The notes under the pieces are model-generated. The model was given only the letters and a program-made list of their open reading frames with translations, had not been told where the DNA came from and searched no databases. Below are positions 1-9,543 of a stretch of DNA of 64,000 bases, piece by piece. How positions within the stretch are numbered: position 1 is the stretch's first letter; each line of letters starts with the position of its first letter. The stretch is from Betaproteobacteria bacterium (GTDB lineage Bacteria; Pseudomonadota; Gammaproteobacteria; Burkholderiales; Rhodocyclaceae). The stretch is taken from assembly GCA_016705475.1 (NCBI GenBank), contig JADIYD010000010.1, forward strand, positions 248,001-312,000, read 5' to 3'. A program made the translations under genes and the position numbers.

Positions 1-242
1 GTAGGTACTGCGACAACGACGAAATCGGCCTCGCGTAGAGTAGTTGCATCGGTAGATACAGTGAGTTGCGTCGCAGCCCTGAGATCTTCGGTGCTCACTT
101 CCCCTGTCGGGTCGATAAAACGCTTGTAGCTATCAATCTTCGACTGTGAAAGATCAAAGCCGATTGTTCTGAATTTCTTGCCAAATTCGACAGCAAGCGG
201 CAACCCGACATATCCCAGACCTACGACAGCAATTGTTGTCAT
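1..242 (-). CDS. Nucleotide-sugar dehydrogenase (TviB/WbpA-like), N-terminal part only
   Basis: The reading frame starts at an ATG at 242 and runs off the left edge, so only about 80 N-terminal residues are visible. They begin MTTIAVVGLGYVGLPLAVEF, the NAD-binding Rossmann motif (GxGYVGLP) of the UDP-glucose/GDP-mannose dehydrogenase family. The following segment (GFDLSQSKID, then VVVAVPT) matches the first dinucleotide-binding domain. The family oxidises the C6 hydroxyl of a UDP-N-acetylhexosamine or GDP-mannose to a uronate in the cytoplasm. The TviB/WbpA subgroup acts on UDP-GlcNAc or UDP-GalNAc, and VEFGKKF with FDLSQSKI resembles that subgroup. It lies 43 bp downstream of prsT on the same strand and could supply a uronic acid to the polymer. 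With wecB at 45-46 kb, UDP-ManNAcA is a possible product, but exact substrate cannot be read from this fragment. Confidence 0.85.
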   Translation of the reverse strand, partial: MTTIAVVGLGYVGLPLAVEFGKKFRTIGFDLSQSKIDSYKRFIDPTGEVSTEDLRAATQLTVSTDATTLREADFVVVAVP

Positions 243-285
243 GTTTATACCTGTATCTATCTATGATTTATACTGAAATTGAGTC

Positions 286-3059
286 TTAAAGAGATTTGAG
301 CAACTGGCTGACTTCTGCATGGCTCGGAAACTTGTCGCCCATTTTTGCCAATGCATCCAATTCCTTGCGGGCTTCATCTTTCTTACCCGAGGCAATCAGG
401 ATCTTGGCCAGATTTAGTTGGATTGCACTCGCCTGAGGTGCAGTTGAGAGTGCTTTGCGAAGCAATTCAACAGCCTTGGCAGTCTCCCCTTTGTCAGCGA
501 GCAACATGGCTAGCGTATCCATGAATGCAGGTTGATTTGGTGCAAGTTGATTGGCTTTTTCTGCAAAATCAAGTGCTTTTGGCGACTTTGTTTGGCCTGA
601 TGCCCAAGCGAGATTATTCAATATCAGCGCATTATTGGGCTGAATGTCCAAAGCTGCTTGGTAATGATTCACAGCTTGAGCAAAATTCTTTTGCCCTATG
701 GCGCGGTCTCCCTGATACATCCGGAAAGCTACGTCTTTCGGGTGCTCCTTGTGCCATATTCCTGCCATTTTTTCAGCCTCAGCAATGTTTCCTGACGCTA
801 TCAAGGAAGCATTCAACTTGATGGCGAGTTCCGGGGCTGCAATTTGCTTCAGGCCATTCCGGAAGACATTGATGGCCTCGGGCCAAACTTTGTCGAAGGC
901 GTGGATATCGCCCTCCAACACGTAACCAATCGCTTCCTTGGGACGCTGCTTCTGAACTGTGCGGGCGATGTCGATGGCGTTCTTCGTGTTCTTGCTTTCC
1001 ATCGCCATCATGATTAGTGCACGCTGTACTTCCACGATATCCGGTTTGATCTCAAGGGCTTTTTTCAGGTACTTGATACCTTCTTCTTTGTTTTTTGTCG
1101 CAAACTGTATTTCTGCGAGGCGGAGGATTGGTATTGGAGAGGTAGGTTGAAGGGACGCGACCTTCCCATAGGTGGTCTGGGCTTGATTTAAATCGCCCGC
1201 TAGCTGCTGGCTACGGGCTAGCGCGTCGAGAATTTCAGGTTTGTCTTGGATTGCGCTGCCCGCTTCGTTGGCAGCTGCCAAAGCCTTCTTGTATTCCTTC
1301 TGCTTGAGGAGGTACTGAATTAATGCAAGTCGAGGGGGCGGCTCGCTCGGAGAGGCGCTGATTGCTTTTCCGATCATGGACGTAACTTCGTCGGGCGTGC
1401 CGCCGTTGGCAGCCTTGAGTTCAGCGAGGGAAAGTAGCGCCTGCGTGTTTTTTGGATCCGCACTGATCACAGCCTCAAAGCGCTTGCGAGCGTCATCCGG
1501 TTTCTTGTCAAGCAGATCCAATGTGGCCAAGCTGGCTACAGCAGGAAAAATGTCGGGTTGATTATTAACGCTTTTTCGTAACTTTGGCGGGCACCTACCA
1601 CATCCTTTTTGGCAAGCAGGGCACGGGCTCGCAGATTGTGTGTTGCAGGATTATTTGGTTGTTTTCTTTCAAGTCCATCAATGGCTTTTAGTGCCTTGTC
1701 CAGTTGATTTTTTTGGAGATAAGCGGCAATCAATGCGAGGTCGGCTGTTATGCCTTTGTCCGAAACGGAAATTTGCTCAAGTTCCAGGATTGCGCTTTCG
1801 GACTTGCCTTGGGCCATATGCGCCAAAGCAAGGGGTGTTCTTTTCGCAGCATTTTCGGGCTCTAGTTTGCTTGCCTTGGAAAAATACTCTGCAGCTTTAT
1901 TGGGCTCCCCCTGTTGCAAATACGCTTCTCCAGCCAGAGCGAGAATCGCCGAGTCTTGATCAACGCGACCTAGCACTGGTTGAAGGGTTTCCAGTGCCTT
2001 GCCCGGTTGGCCTGTTCGTAAGTGACTGGCCACCAGAAGGCGTCTGGCCAGCGGTAGCCCCGGCGCAGATTGAAGTGCCTTAGCTAAATAGGTTTCAGCC
2101 TGAAGGTAGGAGCGCAATTGATATTCGATGGCGCCAGCCATTTGAAGGCTAAAAGGATTGTTTGGAGACAATTTCAGCAGTTGCTGGGCAGATTCCCGCG
2201 CTGCCTTGTAATCTTTACGTTGATAGTTTATTTGAGCGTCAAGTAGGAACACTTGCGGATGCTTCAAGGAGATTTTCTTCAACGCATCTAACTGCTTGGC
2301 GGCTTGATCGACTTTTCCCGCCTTGAGTTGGGAACCAATAGCGGCTGAATGGGCATTCACAAACTCGGGTTTTGCGTCTATTGCTTTCTGATATTGCGCC
2401 AGTGCTCCCGTCGCATCACCTTCAAATTCCAGAAGGTTTCCTTTGATCAGAAGCGCTTCCGCATTTTTCGGATCTTTGCTCAATAGGGCATCCAGTTTCG
2501 AGCGAGCGCCCGCAAGGTCTTTGTTCGCAGCAGTTTCTCGGATATCAGCAAGTCGGGCTGGTGAAAAATCAGGGCTTGCAGCAAGTGCTTCGGCGAGAAG
2601 ATCTCTGGCGACATCACGCTTGCCAACAGATGCATATGCGGCACTCAGAGTCGTGTTCAATGACGCCAGTGGGGCAATGTCGGTTAGTTTGGTTTTTCCA
2701 AATTCATCGACCAGTTTCTGGGCTTTTCCTCCAGCTAACATAGCGCGAGCCAGCAAGGGCAAAGTGGCATTGATGGGATGCTTGAGTTCAAGTGCTTTAC
2801 GTAACTCAACTTCGGCGCCGGCAATATCGCCACTTTCAAGCAGTGCCGAGCCCAGCAGGAAGCGAGCTTCAGCAAGGTTAGGATTGCTCTGTAGCGCATT
2901 TTTCAACTGGATAATGGCAGCCTTGTTGTCGTTTTTTGCCAGGTAGTCCTTGCTGGACAATATGAGGCTTTCCGGTGAGTCGCCACCGCAACCACCGAGC
3001 ATTATTGTCAGAATCGCCGTTGAAATAAGCGTTGGTAGAAGCGAGCGCGCAGTTTTCAT
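286..3059 (-). CDS. prsT: XrtA/PEP-CTERM system TPR-repeat lipoprotein PrsT (one frameshift)
   Basis: Two adjacent frames (1536-3059 and 286-1530) together give one protein of about 924 residues, the usual size of PrsT (TIGR02917 family). The N-terminus has a lipoprotein signal ending in LGGC, so the protein should be exported and lipidated. The rest is a long series of TPR helices (for example YQKAIDAKPEF and ALEIKPDIVEV). The break is at A5 on the plus strand (1546-1550). Adding one base restores INPTFFPAVASLATLDLL through the junction, so this is a one-base homopolymer loss, not two genes. I chose the ATG at 3059 because it directly precedes the signal peptide; a TTG lies 15 bp upstream. 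It sits just downstream of prsR in the epsB-prsK-prsR-prsT operon. PrsT is a family marker of the PEP-CTERM system, and its mechanism is not established. Confidence 0.9.
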
Positions 3060-3084
3060 GGTTGTTTTCTTCAAGGGAAAGGGG

Positions 3085-4441
3085 TTATTTCAGGCCAAGA
3101 CGATGCATCAGGTCATAGAGCGTTGGTCTGCTAATGCCAAGTATTTCGGAGGTGCGCAGGAGGTTGCCATTGGCACGGCCAAGTGCAGTAACGATAGCTT
3201 GACGTTCAGCCTCGTCACGTACTTTACGTAGATCAATGAATTCGATCTCGCTCGGCACTGAGCTCTCCAGACCGATGTCTTCACTGGAAATGCGCGATCC
3301 ATCGGCCATGATTACAGCGCGTTTGATGCAGTTTTCCAGTTCGCGAACATTTCCGGGCCACCGATGTGTCTCAATTGTGCGCACCGCTTCTTCGCTAAGG
3401 GTCATGGTTCCACGCTTCTGTTCGTTGGCGAAGCGGTGCACGAAAGCGTGGGCCATCAGAGCTGGATCGCCGCTGCGATCACGCAATGGCGGAATCTGAA
3501 CAACGATTTCAGCCAGTCGATAATACAAATCTTCCCGAAAGCGTCCATTGCTGATATGTGTTTTCAGGTCCTGGTGTGTAGCACAGACGATACGTACGTC
3601 TACCGGAATCTCAGAACGCCCGCCAAGTCGTTCAATGACACGTTCCTGGAGAAAACGCAGCAATTTTGACTGAAGGGGTAGGGGCAAATCGCCAATTTCA
3701 TCGAGCATTAGCGTGCCACCGTTGGCCGTTTCGATTTTCCCCGGCGTGGTTTTGCTGCACCCGTAAATGCACCCTTCTCGTAGCCGAATAACTCACTTTC
3801 CAATAGGTTCTCTGGAATGGCTGCACAATTAATGGCCACAAATCGCTCATTGCTGCGCGGTGAAGATTCGTGCAGGCCACGCGCCAGCAGTTCCTTCCCC
3901 GTTCCGCTTTCTCCCAAGAGAAGTACAGTTGCGTTGCTATTCGCCACTTTTTCTATTGTCCGACATATCTTTTGCATGCCAGCATCACGTGTCAATAGTC
4001 CGGCAAGTGCCGGCGGATGCTGAGCCGCCAGCAAACGCTGATTTTCCTGCTGAAGGTCATAAAGCCTGAATGCGCGATCAATAGTCAGAGCAAGCATTTC
4101 TGGTTCGAAGGGCTTGGCAAAAAATCATATGCGCCAAGTGCAATCGCCCGAAGCGCGTTGGCCCTGTCGTTTTGTCCGGTAAGAACAATGACCTTTGTGT
4201 GGGGTGCTGTTGCCAATATCTGTTCCAGCAATCGGAATCCTTCGGAAACAGAATCGGCATCAGGAGGAAGGCCAAGGTCCATGGTGACTACTGCCGGGCA
4301 GTGACGGTGTACTTGAGCTAGTGCGCTGTCACGGTCAGCTGCGGTCAACGTCTCAAATTGGTCAAAAGACCATCTGAGTTGCTTTTGTAGTGCGAGATCA
4401 TCTTCGACAATCAGGAGGGCTCGAGGTTTTTCCGTACTCAT
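3085..4441 (-). CDS. prsR: PEP-CTERM-box sigma-54 response regulator PrsR (two frameshifts)
   Basis: Three consecutive frames (4085-4441, 3708-4097, 3085-3708) form one NtrC-type regulator of about 452 residues, as expected for TIGR02915. Order of domains: receiver with the phospho-acceptor in VTMDLGLP (about residue 55), AAA+ sigma-54 interaction domain with Walker A GESGTGKE and the sigma-54 contact loop GAFTGA, then a Fis-type helix-turn-helix ending SRPTLYDLMHRLGLK. Breaks are in A6 (4119-4124) and T4 (3750-3753). One added base at each restores GAYDFFAKPFEPEM and GAAKTTPGKIETANGGT. The start overlaps the prsK stop as ATGA, suggesting translational coupling. PrsR should be phosphorylated by PrsK and activate RpoN promoters of PEP-CTERM genes; the promoter at 58596-58610 is the obvious target here. 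Confidence 0.92.
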
Positions 4442-6547
4442 GCTGTTTCCTGCTCGCGTAAATCAGATTCAGTTCGTATGACGAAGAGAGGAAGAGTGAC
4501 GGTAATGCGCGTTCCCTTTCCATGCTCGCTTTCTACCTGCATCTCGCCACCCAATTCACGGACATACTGCGCACTCTCGTAGGCACCAATACCCATGCCA
4601 GCATCCTTGGTGCTTTGGAATGGCCTGAACAGGCGGTCACGGATAAATTCCTGGGTCATGCCATGGCCGCTATCACCAATTTCAATGGCTGCCTTGTCGT
4701 TGCGGCGTTCAAGTGATACCCAAATGCCACTTCCAAGTGGCGAGGCATCAATGGCATTTTGAACAAGATGTCCGAGAACCCGTTCCAGGCGTTCTTCATG
4801 GCCGCGCGCAATTAAGCGATCCCGGACCTGCACCTCGATTGATCTTCCCTGGTTCATTTTATCTTTATGGATACGTTGAATGACATCAGCAAGATTAACA
4901 CCGCAGATGCCCCCAGGGGGAGTGGCCCCTTCTCGCAACTGCATCATCAATTGACGCATACGTTCGACGGAATGGTCTACGGTCATGAGCATATCCTGCT
5001 GGAATTCCGGATTGTCACTGTGGCGCTCAGCATTTTTTAGCATCAGCGAAAGTTGGGTAACGATATTTTTCAAATCATGAACAACAAAGGCAGACATTTT
5101 GTTGAAAGCGTCAAACTTACGGACTTCAAGCAATGCCTCGGTTGCCTGCATTCGGGCTAGAAAACTGGCAGCTTGGCATCCTGCTGCACGAAGCAGATCA
5201 TTGACCTCCCAATTGACACTGATTGGTGTGCGTGAACTGGCCAGAATGACGAAGCCCTGCATTTCATTTCCAGTCATCAAGGGGATGATAAGCCACCCAT
5301 TTGGCTGATCGGAAAGCCAAGATGGGATTTCAAGATCGTTGTAGCGAGCAGGATAGCACCGGTACTCTTCAAGGTTGATCACCCAGCCACTGGCGCGAAG
5401 AAAGCGACAGAGCGATGAATCGTTCGCTTCTTCCGCAAGGCACTCCGGGAGATTCCAACGCGCACTTTGCCTGTAAGTCGCATGGCCCGCTTCGCGAAGC
5501 CATAATGTACCGGCCGGACTCTCGACCATATTGGCTAATCCGCGAATAACCTGTTGCCCCATGGTCTGCGTTGAGTCCTGCTCGGTAAGGGCGTGCGTAA
5601 ACCGTAGCCATTCTTCACGATAGTCGTAGCGATAGCGGAAAAAATGTTTGCCGACCAATACTTTCATCTTGGCGCGCATAGATCCCGAAACCAGAAGTAC
5701 GCCTAACAGCAGCAAACCGGCAAATATCAGGGCCAACTGGAAGGCGCGACCCCATTCCCCACCGAAATAGCGCACGTAATAGCCGACGCCAGCTGTGAAT
5801 AGCAGGTAGAGCCCGGCAAGAAGCAGGGTAGCCGAATGAAGTGCCGCTTTTTGCGACAGATGGATTTTGAAGTCCAGTCGCGCGCGCGATCGGTAGCCAG
5901 CATAAGCAACGGGATTGTCATTGCATGCACAAACCCCTGACAGTCAATGCATCAGTATCGATGCGACTGAACATCATCGCATCGGCAAACAGATAGATGT
6001 CAAAGGCGAACTGGAAGAGCAGGGCGACGCATAGCGGCTTGACATTCCAGCGTGAATCTTCGGATACCGTTCGAAACAATTGCTCGACAAGTACCAGGCC
6101 AATCACCGCTTCTGTCAAGCCGTGGAATATCAGAATGCGTAGCCATTCCTCTGTTGAGATCAGCCGCAGTGCTGCAGAAAGCTGGAGACATACACCAGCA
6201 ATGACCAAAGCCCAGCAAATGGCAGGCAACCATGATGGGAGAAAAGTTCTGCTTCTTTGATCGCTTTTTGGGACAAGCAGCGTCACCAGAAAAGCGTACC
6301 AGAGCCCATATTTCGCGACATCGCCAAGTGTTGTGGCTAGCAGTGTCAGTGGATGTCCGCTATATGCATAGAGCAGGCTACCAAACGCCCACAAGGTTGA
6401 CACAATGGCAACCGAAACCATCCGCCGGGTATGAGTGCTGGAACGCCAATCAGTGCCGAACGAAATTAGGTAAATCCAGAGCGCCAGATAGCCAAAGGCG
6501 GCGAGCCCAAAGCTCCAAATAATCAGGGAGGCGCTTGTGATTTCCAT
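4438..6547 (-). CDS. prsK: XrtA/PEP-CTERM system histidine kinase PrsK (two frameshifts)
   Basis: Frames 5918-6547, a short middle piece (5727-5930) and 4438-5775 join into a kinase of about 703 residues, the length expected for TIGR02916. The N-terminal third is a multi-span membrane region with roughly eight hydrophobic segments. A GAF-like sensor segment follows (about 260-420). The histidine is in FVVHDLKN, and the ATPase domain has a G-box (GSGHGMTQEF then GMGIGAYESAQ). The breaks are near 5931-5937 (A3C4) and at T4 5865-5868. One added base at each gives a continuous membrane segment reading RGFVHAMTIPLLML and TSKIHLSQKAAL. PrsK is predicted to sense an unknown envelope signal and phosphorylate PrsR, whose gene it overlaps by 4 bp. 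Confidence 0.9.
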
Positions 6548-6587
6548 GCAACGGCCTTTTCAGCTCACGAACTGGCGTGAGGGAGAA

Positions 6588-7970
6588 TTAGTGGGCACCC
6601 TTGCCAGTCAGCACCACTCCCACGGTTTCGAAGAGTACAACCATGTCCAGAAACAACGAGTGATTCTTGACGTAATAAAGGTCGTACTGGAGCTTTTCCG
6701 CGGAGTCTTCCACCGTTGCACCATAGTGGTATCGGACTTGTGCCCAGCCTGTTACACCGGGTTTGACGCTGTGCCGAACAGCGTAGAAGGGAATTTCCTT
6801 GGTTAGCTGATCGACAAAAAACGGGCGTTCCGGGCGTGGGCCGACCAGACTCATGTCTCCGTTCAAAACGCTGAACAATTGAGGGAGTTCGTCAATTCGA
6901 AGTTTGCGAATGATCTGGCCAACACGGGTTACGCGGTTGTCCTTGGCTTGAGCCCATATGGGCTTTCCGTCTTTTTCGGCATCGCGCCGCATGCTACGGA
7001 ATTTGATAACGTTGAACAGCCTTCCATTGACGCCCACACGTTCCTGTCGGTACAGCAGAGGGAAGCCGTCTTCCAAAACGATGAGGAGGGCCGCCAGCAT
7101 CATGACCGGGGTTGCCAGAATGATCAGAATACTGGCGCAGACAATATCAAAAAGGCGTTTGACGAAAGTGCGGAAAGCCCCTTGGCTGAAGCCGTCACCA
7201 AAGATCAGCCAGCCCGCATACAAAGAATCAAGGCGAATCTGACCTAGAGTCTGTTCGAAATGACTCGAGAGATCCATTACTTTGATGCCTTGCAATTTAC
7301 AGTCAAGCAACTCTCGCATAGGCATGGATCCGCCGCGTCTTTCGCTAAGTGCAACCACAATTTCATCTGCATTCAGATTGCGGGCAGTATCCGTCAAAGA
7401 TCTATCTCGGCTGAGGATCAAATTAGGAGACACCAGCGCCTGATCTTCGTTACTGCCAGGAAAGAAACCAATAATTTCGGCAGATGGATCAGAGCGGTCA
7501 AGCGCTCGCTTGACCGCAAGTGCTTGTTGCCCGGTTCCGAACACGAGAATGCGCCGCCGTAACATCTTTGCAGCGGGGGCGTGGGCAGCGCCTACACGCG
7601 TAACCAGCATGCCGAAAACTGCGGACATCGCAGAAAGATGGATCAAATCACGGTTAACTGCAGCAATCGGAAGTAGTGCGTAAAGCGCGTAGGCGATCGG
7701 AATGGAGAGATATATCGATAGCACAGCACGAGCCCGGGTTTCTGTGATTGGGCGAATCGAAACGCGCTGATAGAGACCTAGGAGGCCATTGATTGCAAGC
7801 ATCACCAGACCAAAAAGGATGGCATAGACCACAATCTGTTGTAGGTTGACCGGCAGGCCGCTGTTGATCCACATCAGCGTAATGATGAGGCTGACGATCA
7901 GAAACGAAAAGTCGAACAGAACCCCGGCGATGCTGCGCCAAGTAAACCAGTGATTAAACAGCCTGATCAT
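6588..7970 (-). CDS. epsB: EpsB-type initiating sugar transferase (TIGR03013, XrtA system)
   Basis: Intact 460-residue polyprenyl-phosphate sugar-1-phosphate transferase. It has four or five N-terminal membrane spans, a Rossmann-like CoA-binding-type segment (ILVFGTGQQALAVKRAL), then the C-terminal bacterial sugar transferase domain from about 270. That domain begins VKRLFDIVCASI with the hairpin membrane segment, followed by the catalytic MRRDAEKDG and LVGPRPERP motifs. The family loads the first sugar phosphate onto undecaprenyl phosphate at the inner membrane and so starts repeat-unit synthesis. It is the first gene of the leftward epsB-prsK-prsR-prsT group, with 40 bp to prsK. The symbol follows the Methylobacillus eps nomenclature; the sugar transferred cannot be told from sequence. 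Confidence 0.92.
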   Translation of the reverse strand: MIRLFNHWFTWRSIAGVLFDFSFLIVSLIITLMWINSGLPVNLQQIVVYAILFGLVMLAINGLLGLYQRVSIRPITETRARAVLSIYLSIPIAYALYALLPIAAVNRDLIHLSAMSAVFGMLVTRVGAAHAPAAKMLRRRILVFGTGQQALAVKRALDRSDPSAEIIGFFPGSNEDQALVSPNLILSRDRSLTDTARNLNADEIVVALSERRGGSMPMRELLDCKLQGIKVMDLSSHFEQTLGQIRLDSLYAGWLIFGDGFSQGAFRTFVKRLFDIVCASILIILATPVMMLAALLIVLEDGFPLLYRQERVGVNGRLFNVIKFRSMRRDAEKDGKPIWAQAKDNRVTRVGQIIRKLRIDELPQLFSVLNGDMSLVGPRPERPFFVDQLTKEIPFYAVRHSVKPGVTGWAQVRYHYGATVEDSAEKLQYDLYYVKNHSLFLDMVVLFETVGVVLTGKGAH

Positions 7971-8275
7971 GATGCTTTTGCATTCCCCGATACGTTTTTT
8001 GCTAAGCTATTGCAGTGCGCATGCATGCGAGAGCCATGGATTCCTCATTAGTCAAAATAATTATATGGCTGCCAGCATATTTTGCCTGCGCACTATTTCA
8101 CAGGAGCTACTAATTAATATGGCAAGCTACATTGGGAATAGCTGTATTTGCCGCAAATGGTATTGATTTGATGTTTTTGATTGCCACAGTGACGTTCGGA
8201 CCGCTGTGTTCTCAAGTTTTGCCAAGTTTAAGCCCGGGTAGTTGCCGGATTGTCTCAAATTCGAAAGCGCCGGTT
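7971..8275. promoter_or_regulatory. Non-coding 305 bp upstream of epsB; promoter region not resolved
   Basis: This gap lies between the decarboxylase stop and the epsB start, and must hold the promoter of the leftward epsB-prsK-prsR-prsT genes. On the minus strand there is a perfect TATAAT (plus-strand positions about 8060-8065) without a good -35 box. No convincing -24/-12 element was found. It contains one copy of a 14-bp sequence shared with the other leftward operon start (see 8120-8133). Reading frames across it are short and overlap the decarboxylase as shadows. Confidence 0.4.
8120..8133. repeat. 14-bp direct repeat, copy 1 (upstream of epsB)
   Basis: TGGCAAGCTACATT occurs here and, identically and in the same orientation, at 11240-11253. 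Each copy sits 75-160 bp upstream of the first gene of a leftward operon (epsB, and the AMP ligase). A shared 14-mer at two intergenic sites in 64 kb is unlikely by chance. An activator site is a reasonable guess, but there is no direct evidence. Confidence 0.45.
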
Positions 8276-9520
8276 CTATATCAGTATCTCGATGACTTCT
8301 GGGTGTCCCAAAAAACGCTGTGGACTGGCGCTCGCACCATATGCACCGGACTGGAAAATCACTACCAGATCGCCTGGTTCGGCAACGGCCAATGTCATGC
8401 GGTCTGCCAGAATATCCAGTGGCGTGCATAACGGGCCGACTACAGAGGCAGTTTCGTTGTTGCCCGCATTCATGCGGTTGCCGATGGCGACAGGATAGTT
8501 TTTCCGGATGACCTGCCCGAAATTACCTGAAGCCGAAAGATGATGATTCAGTCCGCCATCGACGACGAGAAAGGTCTGTCCGCGAGAGATCTTGCGGTCG
8601 ACTACCTTGGAAACGTAAATTCCAGCTTCGCCGACGAGGTAACGGCCGAGTTCAATAACCAGCGACGCGCCTGGAAAGTCAACTTTGGCACTCTGGGAAA
8701 GTTGTTCAAGGTTTTTGCCAATGCTTGTCAGGTCAAGTCGCTGTTCTCCTGGAAAGTAGGGGATTCCGAATCCTCCGCCGAGGTTGAGGAAACTGACCGG
8801 TGATGGGGCGTGGCGGGAAAGTGCGAGGGCCAATTCGTAGGATTTCTGCTGCGCCTCACAAATCGATTCGGCCTTGAGATTTTGTGAGCCAGCAAACAAG
8901 TGGAATCCCTCGAAGGCCAGTTTGAGTTCGCCGATTTTTGCCAGAAGTTCCGGCACCCGTTCAGCATCGACACCGAACTGCTTAGGGCCACCACCCATCT
9001 TCATGCCGGATCCCTTGAGTTCGAAGTCCGGATTGACGCGCACGGCAACCCGGGCAGGCAGTCCAAGCTCCCGCGAAATACCCGCCAGAAGGTCTATCTC
9101 GCGAAATGACTCAATATTTATCAGTACGCCAGCTGCTACTGCTTGTCGTAACTCTGAAATCCGTTTTCCTGGGCCAGCAAAGCTGATTTCGTGCGGATCG
9201 GCGCCGGCATCCAGCGCGATCTTTAGTTCTCCGGCGGAAGCCACATCAATACCATCGACCAGTCCGGCCATATAGCCGACAACAGCTGGCATCGGGTTGG
9301 CCTTCATCGCAAAGTGGAGCTTTACCCTGTCAGGTAGCGTAGAGCGTAATTCGGCAACGCGTGAACGTAGCAATTCTCGGTCATAGGCATAAAACGGCGT
9401 CTGCCCGACACGCTCCGCTAGGCGCGAGATCGGCAGGCCGCCGATCAACAATTCGTCTCCGGCTGCGACAAATTGATTCATCGTCGTATGGATAGGTGTA
9501 GTAGGCATCGGAGTTGTCAT
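8276..9520 (-). CDS. PLP-dependent decarboxylase, exosortase A system-associated (TIGR03099)
   Basis: Intact 414-residue fold-type III decarboxylase of the ornithine/diaminopimelate group. The PLP lysine lies in HFAMKANP (about residue 73). The phosphate-binding glycine loop is LNLGGGFGIPY, and the C-terminal barrel closes with SGAYGASASPQRFLGHP. The usual catalytic CDSGAYG is FQSGAYG here, so the cysteine that DapDC/ODC enzymes use from the partner subunit is replaced by Phe. This may reflect a different substrate. The gene is 23 bp upstream of nothing else leftward and 23 bp downstream of the AMP ligase. In XrtA loci the decarboxylase, ligase, ACP and two hydrolases travel together and probably make an amine or acyl substituent; the product is unknown. 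Confidence 0.9.
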   Translation of the reverse strand: MTTPMPTTPIHTTMNQFVAAGDELLIGGLPISRLAERVGQTPFYAYDRELLRSRVAELRSTLPDRVKLHFAMKANPMPAVVGYMAGLVDGIDVASAGELKIALDAGADPHEISFAGPGKRISELRQAVAAGVLINIESFREIDLLAGISRELGLPARVAVRVNPDFELKGSGMKMGGGPKQFGVDAERVPELLAKIGELKLAFEGFHLFAGSQNLKAESICEAQQKSYELALALSRHAPSPVSFLNLGGGFGIPYFPGEQRLDLTSIGKNLEQLSQSAKVDFPGASLVIELGRYLVGEAGIYVSKVVDRKISRGQTFLVVDGGLNHHLSASGNFGQVIRKNYPVAIGNRMNAGNNETASVVGPLCTPLDILADRMTLAVAEPGDLVVIFQSGAYGASASPQRFLGHPEVIEILI

Positions 9521-9543
9521 TCTGGACTATTGTAAAAGGCGGC

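Noticed and set aside
3085..4441. Separate genes for a receiver, a sigma-54 domain and a DNA-binding domain
   Set aside because: The three frames are consecutive parts of one PrsR, and single added bases in A6 and T4 runs restore a continuous, conserved sequence.
8059..8065. TATAAT on the minus strand as the epsB promoter
   Set aside because: The hexamer is perfect but the -35 position (CAGGCA) matches poorly; not enough to call without transcript data.
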